DNA of 64,000 nt. Origin: Clostridiales bacterium (GTDB lineage: Bacteria > Bacillota > Clostridia > Oscillospirales > Oscillospiraceae). The translations under genes were made by a program, and so were the position numbers. The stretch covers positions 1 to 64,000 of the forward strand of contig JALFLH010000015.1 in assembly GCA_022774865.1 (NCBI GenBank), in the 5' to 3' direction. Every line of letters begins with the position of its first letter. Positions within the stretch are counted from its first letter, which is position 1. The notes under the pieces were generated by a model. It was given only the letters and a program-made list of their open reading frames with translations. It was not told where the DNA came from and did no database searches. Positions 40,149 through 48,882 of the stretch are shown piece after piece.

Positions 40149-41084
40149 TTACCGGTTCCACAGACCTTCCGCCGGGTACTTGCCCTGGGCGGTCAGCTCT
40201 CTCAGCGCGGCCACAACGACAGGCTTGTCCGCGGCATAGGTAACGCCGTACCACTTGTCGGCGGAACGCAGCACCTTGACGGTGGCCTTGTTCTCCGCCA
40301 GCAGCTCCCCTACGGTTATGGGCAGGAAGAACTCCGCCTTGGCGGTGTTGCCGGCCAGAGCCTTGTCCAGAAACCCGGGGAACCGGGCTTCGATTTCCCG
40401 CAGGAAGCTGGGGGTGTAGCCCCACATATTCATGGAGACGGTGGTATCCGCCGGGAGATCCGTCCAGGTGGCGCCGTCATCCTCGGTATAGTGAATGCCG
40501 CCGGGGAACTTTTCAATTTTGGTGCGTTCGGCGATGGCGGTCAGGTGGCCGTTTTCGTCGGTCTGACAGACGCCCCGCGCCACGGAGCCGTTGTCGGTGA
40601 CGGTTTTACCCAGCTCATAGCCCACCATGCAGTAGTCATATTTTTCGCCGTCCCGGGCGCTGAGCAGATAATCATAGATCGCCTTGTAGGCGGATTTGCC
40701 GTAGTAGTCGTCGGAATTGACCACGGCAAAGGGCGCGTCGCCGATCACATCCCGGGCGCAGAGTACCGCGTGGCTGGTGCCCCAGGGCTTGGTGCGCTCC
40801 GGGGGAACGGTGTAGCCTGCGGGAATCTTGTCCAGCTCCTGATAGGCGTAGCGAATCTCCATGGGGCAGTTTTCCAGACGCTTGCCCACGGTTTCCATGA
40901 AGTCCTTTTTAATGGCCTCCTTGATGATGATCACGGCGGTGTCAAAGCCTGCCTCGTGGGCGTCGTACAGGGAATAATCCAGAATCGCTTCGCCGCAGGG
41001 GCCAACGGGGTCGATCTGCTTCAGACCGCCGTACCGGCTGCCCATGCCGGCTGCCATGACGACCAGAATCGGTTTGTTTGCCAT
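40149..41084 (-). CDS. NTP_transferase family nucleotidyltransferase
   Basis: LVVMAAGMGSRYGGLKQIDPVGP, FAVVNSDDYYG. Confidence 0.9.
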   Translation of the reverse strand: MANKPILVVMAAGMGSRYGGLKQIDPVGPCGEAILDYSLYDAHEAGFDTAVIIIKEAIKKDFMETVGKRLENCPMEIRYAYQELDKIPAGYTVPPERTKPWGTSHAVLCARDVIGDAPFAVVNSDDYYGKSAYKAIYDYLLSARDGEKYDYCMVGYELGKTVTDNGSVARGVCQTDENGHLTAIAERTKIEKFPGGIHYTEDDGATWTDLPADTTVSMNMWGYTPSFLREIEARFPGFLDKALAGNTAKAEFFLPITVGELLAENKATVKVLRSADKWYGVTYAADKPVVVAALRELTAQGKYPAEGLWNR

Positions 41085-41171
41085 ATCAAAAACACTCCTT
41101 CTGTGTTTGTTGGTTCCATTATTATACCTTAACCGACGGGAAAAGGCAACCCAAAAACCGCGGAAATACCG

Positions 41172-42386
41172 TTAAACGCGGTCTGTTTCCGATTCCGCGG
41201 GGGGCATCTTGTCCGCCGGCAAGGATTGAACCCGTTCCAGAATCTGCGCCAGGCTCACACCGCCCGCCCGGGCCGCCGCGGCCAGATCCTCGTATTCATA
41301 TTTGCTGCGGTGGACGCCGAAGCCGGAGGCGGTCTTTTTGCGGATCTGCCCATAGGGCGTATCCACGGTTTCGACCCCGCGGGAGAGCGTATGGCGGGCG
41401 CACGGCGTTTCGCGGATTCCAAGGGTGGTGGTGTACCTGAAAATCAGGCGGACAAACTTCTCCCGCTCCGACGGACGGCAAAGGACGGTCAGCAGAATGC
41501 CGGGGCGGGATTTTTTCATGCCGATGGGGACGGTGAATACGTCCAGCGCCCCCGCGTCCAGAAGCTGCCCCGCGGCAAAGCCGATGGCCTCCCCGGTCAT
41601 GTCGTCCAGATTACAGCGCAGCTCCAGAACGGTGTCCGCCTGATCCATGGTGTTGCCCAGCATGGCGCGGACACAGTTGGCCTGCTCAAAATCCTTTCCG
41701 CCCATGCCGTAGCCGATGGCGTTTACCTTCATCACCGGCATTTCCCCAAACGCGGTGACGAAATGGGTGAGCAGCGCGGCGCCCGTGGGGGTGCACAGCT
41801 CCCCTTGGATGCTGCCGCCGTAGACCGGAACGCCCCGCAGCAGCCAGGCGGTAGCGGGCGCCGGGACGGGAAGCGCGCCGTGGGCGCACCGGACGGTGCC
41901 GCTGCCCACGTGGACGGGGGACGCGGCCACCTGATCCACGTCCAGCTCGTGCAGCAGCAGGCAAACGGCGGTGATGTCGGCGATGGCGTCCATGGCGCCC
42001 ACCTCGTGGAAGTGAATCTGATCCACGGGCACGCCGTGGACATGACCCTCCGCCTCCGCCAGATCGTGGTAGACCGCCAGAATATCCAGCTTGACCATGG
42101 CGGGGATGGGCAGACGGTTCACGATTTCCCGGATTTCATCCGGGCCGCGGTGACGATGCGGCTCGGGCGGGGCTTCGCCCTCCTCCGAGCCGTGAATCCG
42201 AACGCGCATCCGGGTTCCGGCGATTCCGCATTTGACGGATGGTTCCGCCGTGAATGTGACGCCGGGGATGCCCAGACCGTTCAGCTTCCGCACAAATTCG
42301 TCCGGATCGGGCAGCAGCTCCAGCAGGGCGGCGGTGAGCATATCCCCTGCCGCGCCCATGGCGCAGTCCAGATAGAGCGTTTTCAT
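41172..42386 (-). CDS. larC: Nickel-pincer cofactor biosynthesis protein LarC
   Basis: YLDCAMGAAGDMLTAALLEL, HEVGAMDAIADI, LRCNLDDMTGEAIGFA. Confidence 0.95.
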   Translation of the reverse strand: MKTLYLDCAMGAAGDMLTAALLELLPDPDEFVRKLNGLGIPGVTFTAEPSVKCGIAGTRMRVRIHGSEEGEAPPEPHRHRGPDEIREIVNRLPIPAMVKLDILAVYHDLAEAEGHVHGVPVDQIHFHEVGAMDAIADITAVCLLLHELDVDQVAASPVHVGSGTVRCAHGALPVPAPATAWLLRGVPVYGGSIQGELCTPTGAALLTHFVTAFGEMPVMKVNAIGYGMGGKDFEQANCVRAMLGNTMDQADTVLELRCNLDDMTGEAIGFAAGQLLDAGALDVFTVPIGMKKSRPGILLTVLCRPSEREKFVRLIFRYTTTLGIRETPCARHTLSRGVETVDTPYGQIRKKTASGFGVHRSKYEYEDLAAAARAGGVSLAQILERVQSLPADKMPPAESETDRV

Positions 42387-43138
42387 CTGCGAACCTCCAT
42401 GTGGTTGATTCGGTTGGCGAGGAAGCCCGCGCCGAAGCCGTTGTCGATGTTCACCACGCTGACACCGCTGGCGCAGGAATTCAGCATGGAAAGCAGAGCG
42501 GAGACACCCCCAAAGGACGCGCCGTAGCCCACGCTGGTGGGCACCGCGATCACGGGGCAGTCGGCCAGACCGCCGATTACGCTGGCCAGCGCGCCCTCCA
42601 TGCCGGCGATGGCGATGATAACGCTGGCCTGCATAATCTCGTCCAGATGCGCCAGCAGCCGGTGGACACCGGCCACGCCCACGTCATACAGCCGCACGAC
42701 CCGGCTGCCCAGAATTTCCGCCGTCAGCGCCGCTTCCTCCGCGACGGGAATATCGCTGGTGCCGCCTGTGGCGACGACCACGGTTCCGAGACCGTCGGGC
42801 GCGGGAAAGCCGCCCACAATGCCGGCGGACGCTTCCTTCCGGTAGTCCAGCGGGATGGTTTTTCCCACAAAGGCGGCCGCCTCCGGGGACATCCGGGTAA
42901 TCAGAATTCGTGTCTGTCCGTTGCGCTGCATGGCGTCAATAATTCCGGCAATCTGCTCCGGTGTTTTGCCGGCGCCGTAGATGACCTCCGCCGCGCCCTG
43001 CCGGAGCTTCCGGTGCAGATCCACCTTGGCGTAGCCGATGTCCTCGAAGGGAGCTTTCCGAAGCGCCAGCAGGGCATCGTCCACGCTGGTTTCCCCCGAA
43101 CGGACGGATTCCAGAAGATTTCGAATATCGCTGTTCAT
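42383..43138 (-). CDS. larB: Nickel-pincer cofactor biosynthesis protein LarB (PurE-like)
   Basis: DLHRKLRQGAAEVIYGAGKT, VVVATGGTSDIPVAEEAALTAE, GYGASFGGVSALLSMLNSCASGV. Confidence 0.95.
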   Translation of the reverse strand: MNSDIRNLLESVRSGETSVDDALLALRKAPFEDIGYAKVDLHRKLRQGAAEVIYGAGKTPEQIAGIIDAMQRNGQTRILITRMSPEAAAFVGKTIPLDYRKEASAGIVGGFPAPDGLGTVVVATGGTSDIPVAEEAALTAEILGSRVVRLYDVGVAGVHRLLAHLDEIMQASVIIAIAGMEGALASVIGGLADCPVIAVPTSVGYGASFGGVSALLSMLNSCASGVSVVNIDNGFGAGFLANRINHMEVRR

Positions 43139-43881
43139 CCGCGCACCTCCAAATCCAGCAGTACGCCTTCGTAGGCTTTCCCCAGTTCCGCCGCAATCTG
43201 CTCTCTGTGGGTCACAACCAGATTCAGGTCGGAGGCTCTCACCTGCAGCTTCGCGGTGTTTCCCATGGCGCGTACCCGGAAATCCCGCAGCCCCAGCCCG
43301 GCCAGATAGGTTTCCGCCCATTCCGTCCGGCGCAGCTTCTCCGCTGTGATGGTTTCTCCGGTGGGGATGCGGGTGGCGAGGCAGGCATAGGCGGGTTTGT
43401 CGTGGGTGAATAACCCCGCCTCTTTCGACAGGCGGCGGATCTCCGCTTTTGTCAGTCCGGCCTCCCGGAGGGGGGAACGGACGGAAAGCTCCTTCAGTGC
43501 CCGGATACCGGGGCGGTCGCCCGCGTCGTCCGAGGCGTTGGTTCCGTCCAGCAGGACGGAAAAGCCGTCCTGCGCCGCCGCCGCGCGGATAGCAGAAAAG
43601 ATTCTTTTCTTGCAGTGATAGCACCGGTCGGGCGGATTTGCCATGACGGTCTGATTGCACAGAATGTCCAAAGGAAGAACCTGCATGGGCGTCCCCAATT
43701 CCCCCGCCAGCTTTTTGGCATCCTCCAGCTCAAACTGGGGCTGAAAGGCTGTTTTCACATAGTATGCCTTCACGTTCGCGCCGGCTTTTACGGCCGCGTA
43801 CAGAAGATACGCCGAGTCCGCGCCGCCGGAAAAAGCCACGGCGGCCCTTGGATTTTCAGCAAAAAACCGTTCCAGTTCCAT
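43135..43881 (-). CDS. larE: ATP-dependent sacrificial sulfur transferase LarE
   Basis: AVAFSGGADSAYLLYAAV (PP-loop), DRCYHCKKRIFS, LLDGTNASDDAGDRPG. Confidence 0.95.
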   Translation of the reverse strand: MELERFFAENPRAAVAFSGGADSAYLLYAAVKAGANVKAYYVKTAFQPQFELEDAKKLAGELGTPMQVLPLDILCNQTVMANPPDRCYHCKKRIFSAIRAAAAQDGFSVLLDGTNASDDAGDRPGIRALKELSVRSPLREAGLTKAEIRRLSKEAGLFTHDKPAYACLATRIPTGETITAEKLRRTEWAETYLAGLGLRDFRVRAMGNTAKLQVRASDLNLVVTHREQIAAELGKAYEGVLLDLEVRG

Positions 43882-44096
43882 AGACCCTCCCACGGGCGGC
43901 GAAAAAGCGCCCCGTTTGCTCGTTACCGGGATTATACCAGATTTCATGCCGGAATGCAACGCGCAACATCGCTCCGGGGGCGGAGTAAAGTCCCGGGAAT
44001 TTCAGAAAAAAGACAAAAAACATCCCCCCAGGGGGCTTAAAAACGGGATTTGCGCCTGCTATAATTGGGACAGATTCAAAAAAGAGGTGTATTGAT

Positions 44097-45164
44097 ATGC
44101 ATATGGCAGACGCGTTGCTGGCTCCGGCGGTTGCCGCGACCATGTACGCCGCTTCCGCGGTCACGGTTGGCGCTTCCGTGAAAACGCTGAGAAAGGATGA
44201 AGCTACCGCGAAGCTGCCCACGATGGCAGTTACCTCCGCTCTGGTTTTCGCGGGGCAGATGATCAACTATACCATCCCCGGCACCGGCTCCTCCGGCCAC
44301 CTGTGCGGCGGCATGATGCTCACCGCCCTGCTGGGGCCCCAGGCAGGCTTCCTTTCCATGGTGGTGATTCTGACAATTCAGGCATTGTTCTTTGCCGACG
44401 GCGGGTTGCTGGCGCTGGGCGCCAACTGCTGGAATATGGCATTCTACGGGTGCTTCGTGGGGTATTACTTGCTATGGCGTCCAATCATGCGGAGCAAGCT
44501 GTTTAACAAGATGGGAGCAAAAGCGGCTGGCCGGATCCGGATTATTCTGGCTTCCGTCCTGGGCTGCGTCATCACCCTGCAGCTTGGCGCGTTCTCCGTG
44601 GTTCTGGAAACCTCCCTTTCCGGCATCACCGAGCTGCCCTTCGGCACCTTTGTGGGCATTATGCAGCCCATCCATCTGGCCATCGGTCTGATCGAGGGTC
44701 TGATCACCTCCGCTGTGCTGGTATTCGTCTATGAAGCCCGTCCGGAGCTGCTGATGGATGTGGACACCAGCGATGCCGCTGCTCAGAGCAAGTGCTCGCT
44801 GAAAACCACCATCGTGATTCTGGCCGTTGTGGTGGCCATCGTCGGCGGCGGCCTGAGTCTCGTAGCCAGCTCCAATCCCGATGGTCTGGAATGGTCCATG
44901 TTCGGCAACGCAGACGCGGGTTACAGCGAAAACATGGGTCTGGATGAGGAAAACTATGGTATCTCCAGCGGTGCCGCTGAGGTTGCCGGTTCCATCCAGG
45001 AAAAGACCGCGTTCCTCCCGGATTATGCTTTCGCAAACAGCGACAGCGCGGCGGGCACCACCGTCTCCGGCCTGCTGGGTTCCGCCATGGTGGCAGGCGT
45101 CGCACTGCTGATCTGCATGGCCGGCGGCTTCTTCCGCCGGAAAAAAGCGGATGCAAAAGCGTGA
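44097..45164 (+). CDS. ECF Ni/Co transporter CbiM with fused C-terminal CbiN/PDGLE-like region
   Basis: Met-His N-terminus MHMADALL; SSGHLCGGMMLTALLGPQAGFLSM; C-terminal SNPDGLEWSMF and last TM. Confidence 0.9.
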   Translation: MHMADALLAPAVAATMYAASAVTVGASVKTLRKDEATAKLPTMAVTSALVFAGQMINYTIPGTGSSGHLCGGMMLTALLGPQAGFLSMVVILTIQALFFADGGLLALGANCWNMAFYGCFVGYYLLWRPIMRSKLFNKMGAKAAGRIRIILASVLGCVITLQLGAFSVVLETSLSGITELPFGTFVGIMQPIHLAIGLIEGLITSAVLVFVYEARPELLMDVDTSDAAAQSKCSLKTTIVILAVVVAIVGGGLSLVASSNPDGLEWSMFGNADAGYSENMGLDEENYGISSGAAEVAGSIQEKTAFLPDYAFANSDSAAGTTVSGLLGSAMVAGVALLICMAGGFFRRKKADAKA

Positions 45165-45178
45165 AATCTGTGATATGA

Positions 45179-45209
45179 TATCGGAGGCACCGATATGGTG
45201 CCTCCGATA
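45179..45209 (+). repeat. Perfect 13-bp stem-loop between CbiMN and CbiQ genes
   Basis: TATCGGAGGCACC gatat GGTGCCTCCGATA, no T-run. Confidence 0.75.
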
Positions 45210-45229
45210 ATCTTCTGTGAGGAATTTCT

Positions 45230-46033
45230 ATGGATAAGCTGTCTCAGGCTCAATCCGAGCTGCGGGAGATGGACGCGCTGGCGGCGGCGGATTCTCCCGT
45301 CCACCGGCTGCATCCGCTGTGCAAGCTGCTGGTGACGGTTTGCTACATCGTTACGGTGGTGTCGTTTCCCAAATATGATTTTTCCGGACTGGCCGTCATG
45401 GTGCTCTACCCGGTGATTCTGTTTCAGGCGGCGGGAATCCCGGTGCGATTGTGCTTTTACCGGCTGCGGATTGTACTGCCGCTGGTCTGCGCCGTGGGAC
45501 TGGTCAATCCGTTTCTCGACCATACGCCGCTGCTGCGGCTGGGGAATCTGGTGGTCACCGGGGGCGTGGTGTCCATGCTCACGCTGATGATGAAGGGCAT
45601 CTTTTCCCTGATGGCCTCGTTCCTGCTGATTGCCACCACCCCCATCGATTCCCTTTGCGCCGCCCTGCGGAAGCTCCATATCCCGTCCATTCTGGTCACG
45701 CTGCTGCTGCTGACCTACCGCTACATCGGTGTGATGATCCAGGAGGTGGCGGTTATGACCGAGGCTTACAAGCTCCGCGCCCCGGGGCAGAAGGGCATCC
45801 ATATCTCCGCATGGGGCTCCTTTTTGGGTCAGCTTCTGCTGCGCAGCATCGACCGGGCGGAGGAGTTGTACGGCAGTATGCTCCTGCGGGGTTTCCGGGG
45901 TGAATTCTACTATGCCGATGTGCCACCGTGCCGGATGTCCGGCGTGCTGTTTACGGTTGGCTGCGCCGCCGCGTTTCTGGCGGCCAGACTGGTCAATGTT
46001 CCCGCCCTGCTGGGGAGTCTGTTTGTGAGGTAA
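45230..46033 (+). CDS. cbiQ: ECF transporter transmembrane component CbiQ
   Basis: Multi-TM; RAEELYGSMLLRGFRGEF signature; adjacent cbiM and cbiO. Confidence 0.93.
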   Translation: MDKLSQAQSELREMDALAAADSPVHRLHPLCKLLVTVCYIVTVVSFPKYDFSGLAVMVLYPVILFQAAGIPVRLCFYRLRIVLPLVCAVGLVNPFLDHTPLLRLGNLVVTGGVVSMLTLMMKGIFSLMASFLLIATTPIDSLCAALRKLHIPSILVTLLLLTYRYIGVMIQEVAVMTEAYKLRAPGQKGIHISAWGSFLGQLLLRSIDRAEELYGSMLLRGFRGEFYYADVPPCRMSGVLFTVGCAAAFLAARLVNVPALLGSLFVR

Positions 46034-46038
46034 GCGAA

Positions 46039-46773
46039 ATGATTGAATTTCAGAACGTATCCTTTTCCTATGACGGGGCGCACCCGGTAGTGGAAAATCT
46101 GAGCTTCACCATTGGTAAGGGGGAAGCGGTGGGGCTGATCGGCGCCAACGGCGCGGGAAAATCCACCATTATGAAGCTGCTGCTGGGTCTGCTGAACGGG
46201 CAGGGGCAGATCAGCGTGGACGGTATTCCTCTGAACAAACAGAATCTTCCCGTGATCCGGCAGAAGATCGGTTTTGTCTTACAGGATTCCGATAATCAGA
46301 TGTTCATGCCCACGGTGTATGAGGATATGATCTTCGGCCCCCGGAACTACGGCCTGAGCAAGGAGGAGACGGAGCGGCGGGTGGATGCGGTGCTGAGCCG
46401 GCTTGGTTTGCAGGAACTCAAATACCGGCACAATCATAAGATTTCCGGCGGCGAAAAGCGGATGGCGGCCATTGCCACCATCCTCGCCATGGAGCCGGAG
46501 GCGATTCTGATGGACGAGCCGTCCACGGCGCTCGACCCTGTCAACCGCCGCACGGTGATCAACACCATCAACGACTTGCCCCAGACCAAGCTGATCGCGT
46601 CCCACGATCTGGATATGATTCTGGACACCTGCCAGCGGGTGATTCTGCTGTCCCACGGGAAAATCGTGGCCGATGGGGACGCGGAAACCATTCTCCGGGA
46701 CAGGGAACTGCTGGAGGCAAACCGGATGGAGCTGCCCTTCTGCCTGCAGGGCTGGCACGGCGGAAGCAGATAA
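46039..46773 (+). CDS. cbiO: ECF transporter ATPase CbiO
   Basis: GLIGANGAGKSTIMKLLLG, FVLQDSDNQMF, SGGEKRMAAIATILAMEPEAILMDEP. Confidence 0.95.
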   Translation: MIEFQNVSFSYDGAHPVVENLSFTIGKGEAVGLIGANGAGKSTIMKLLLGLLNGQGQISVDGIPLNKQNLPVIRQKIGFVLQDSDNQMFMPTVYEDMIFGPRNYGLSKEETERRVDAVLSRLGLQELKYRHNHKISGGEKRMAAIATILAMEPEAILMDEPSTALDPVNRRTVINTINDLPQTKLIASHDLDMILDTCQRVILLSHGKIVADGDAETILRDRELLEANRMELPFCLQGWHGGSR

Positions 46774-46790
46774 AACCCATAAAAATGCAG

Positions 46791-46828
46791 ATTCTCCGCA
46801 TGGCTGTGCAACCATGCGGAGAATTTTT
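46791..46828 (+). terminator. Terminator of the CbiMNQO operon
   Basis: ATTCTCCGCATGG / CCATGCGGAGAAT + TTTTT. Confidence 0.9.
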
Positions 46829-46848
46829 ATCAGGATTGTGGAATCCGG

Positions 46849-47640
46849 TCAGAACTTCCCGCTTTTGCCGGAGAAGCCGTCCCGGTCCACGCTGGTGCCG
46901 CCGGAGGAACCGGATTTTTCGATTTTCCGCCGGGTCTGGGTGGTGTGGGTGTAGAGATCACGCCGGCCGGTGATTTGCAGTCCCTCCCGGGTCAGATAGG
47001 CCTGCGCCTGACTGGCCTGTGCCACCTTTTTCGCCGCGATGGTTTTCCAGATCCAGCAGATTACCCATGCGAGGAGAAAGCCCAGAACCAGACTGACCAG
47101 AAGCGCCTGCACGGCGGAAACCCGCGCGCCGCGATCCAGCGGCTGGCCGCTGCGCGCCTGCTTCAGCAGATCGGCGCAGGTGGTCAGGTAATCCCGGCAG
47201 CCGTGCTCCCAATCGTCATCGGAAAAATCGTCCAGAAACTGCTTTTCCAGATATTCCTTCCCGTAGTCGGTAAACGCGGTGTTGCCGTAGCCGTAGGCAA
47301 TCAGCGCGTAGTCCCGGCCGTCCATGGACAGAAGCAGCATGATGCCGTCCCGATCCGAACCCCAGCCCAGAGCATTGTCCCGGTAGATATCCTTGGCAAC
47401 CTGATAGATACTGCCATTGCCGTATTCGGTGTAGTCCTCCACGGTCACGAAATACACGGCGCACTGGTATTCGGCGGCAATCTGTTCGGCCTGAAGGTTC
47501 AGTTCTTCCCGTGCCCCGTCCGTCAGCAGGGGCACGGTATCGCACACATAGGGAACCTCCGGCTGGGCGGCCAGCGCCCCTATGCCGGTGCAGCCCAGCA
47601 GAAGCAGCAGCACGCAGAGAATCGGAGCAATTCGTTTCAT
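46849..47640 (-). CDS. TPM domain protein (YdjH-like)
   Basis: Signal peptide, VCDTVPLLTDGAREELN, Tyr-rich TPM domain, TM, C-terminal tail. Confidence 0.85.
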   Translation of the reverse strand: MKRIAPILCVLLLLLGCTGIGALAAQPEVPYVCDTVPLLTDGAREELNLQAEQIAAEYQCAVYFVTVEDYTEYGNGSIYQVAKDIYRDNALGWGSDRDGIMLLLSMDGRDYALIAYGYGNTAFTDYGKEYLEKQFLDDFSDDDWEHGCRDYLTTCADLLKQARSGQPLDRGARVSAVQALLVSLVLGFLLAWVICWIWKTIAAKKVAQASQAQAYLTREGLQITGRRDLYTHTTQTRRKIEKSGSSGGTSVDRDGFSGKSGKF

Positions 47641-47652
47641 ACGCCGCCCTCC

Positions 47653-48852
47653 TTACAGAAACAGTTCCAGCAGCCAGCGGGCAATGCCGGTGAAATAGAA
47701 CAGTCCGGTGAGCAGCGCGGTGAGCAGCAGCGTGGCCGTCCAGACCCGCTTGCCGGAAACCGGAAGCTCGCCCACGAATTTGCCCGTCTGCCCGTTCATG
47801 GCGTACAGATAATTCTTGCCGTTCCATTTGGTGTTCAGCAGCCACACCGGCAGGAGGGCGTAATGGACGTTCCCATGCTGTACCTTGGACTGCATTTCCA
47901 CCAGATTGATGGAACTGTAGCCCACCACGTCGCGTTCAAGCAGCTCGGCTGTGGAGGCCACGCAGCGCCGGTCGGCGCGGGCGGCGCATTCTTTGGCGCT
48001 CACGTCGTATCGGTCAGCCAGATAGCCGGGCAGATACGCGGTGGAAAACGCCTTCAGCTCGTTGTAGTCAAACGGCTCCAGCGAATCCATGTAGTCGTCG
48101 GGCATTTTTTTGGAGCCGTCGGCGGGAATCCGGGTGAAGGAGGCGGTACCGCTCCGGTGTACGGCAAAATGGTCGATGGAGGTGACCTCGTAGTCACCCT
48201 CCCGGCGGACGCGCACCCGGCGGGCGGCGAACCGGGCGTCCCCTGTCACCGTTTCGTCGAACAGCCAGAAGGGTACGTACACACCCTTGATTTCCTCAAT
48301 GTGGTTTTCGGCGGAAAAGACCCGGGGCAGGAAGGGATTGCCCCGATAGTGCTGCTTCAGCGCCCGAATGGCGGAATGTTTGTCCAGCCTGAAGGGAAGG
48401 ACGAATTCCGGGCGCAGGGCACCGGCGAATTTGCCGGGGACGATGGTGGGATTGCCGCAGTAAGGGCAGGACGTGGCGGCGGTGGTTTCCTCGCAGATCA
48501 GTTCCGCGCCGCAGGAGGGGCAGGTGTAGGCGCGCATTTTCTCCGCGTCCGCGCCCCAGTCTGTGCTGAACGCGCCGTCATCGGGCACATCGTCCTCACT
48601 GCCGGTGTCTACCCATTGCGGCTCGGCGTCCTCCTCCGATTGCGTGTCCGCTTTGGGTGCCTCCCCGGGGGCGGCCTGTTCCTTCTCCATGGCGGCGGCG
48701 GCCGCCGCGTCCTTCTGGGCGTAGAGCTTTTCAATTTCAGCCACGTCAAAGGAGCTTCCGCAGTATTCGCACTCCAGCCTGCCGGTGCTGCCGGAATAGT
48801 GCAGCGGCCCGGTGCAGGCGGGGCATTGATAATTCGTAATCTGTGACGGCAT
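47653..48852 (-). CDS. Zinc-ribbon membrane protein (YdjG-like)
   Basis: Two ribbons: YQCPACTGPLHYSGSTGRLECEYCGSSF and YTCPSCGAELICEETTAATSCPYCGNPTIV; C-terminal TM. Confidence 0.85.
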   Translation of the reverse strand: MPSQITNYQCPACTGPLHYSGSTGRLECEYCGSSFDVAEIEKLYAQKDAAAAAAMEKEQAAPGEAPKADTQSEEDAEPQWVDTGSEDDVPDDGAFSTDWGADAEKMRAYTCPSCGAELICEETTAATSCPYCGNPTIVPGKFAGALRPEFVLPFRLDKHSAIRALKQHYRGNPFLPRVFSAENHIEEIKGVYVPFWLFDETVTGDARFAARRVRVRREGDYEVTSIDHFAVHRSGTASFTRIPADGSKKMPDDYMDSLEPFDYNELKAFSTAYLPGYLADRYDVSAKECAARADRRCVASTAELLERDVVGYSSINLVEMQSKVQHGNVHYALLPVWLLNTKWNGKNYLYAMNGQTGKFVGELPVSGKRVWTATLLLTALLTGLFYFTGIARWLLELFL

Positions 48853-48882
48853 GGTCTTGCACCTCAATCCGGCAGGGTGGAT

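Noticed and set aside
46945-48846. 633-aa plus-strand ORF
   Set aside because: Antisense to TPM and zinc-ribbon genes.
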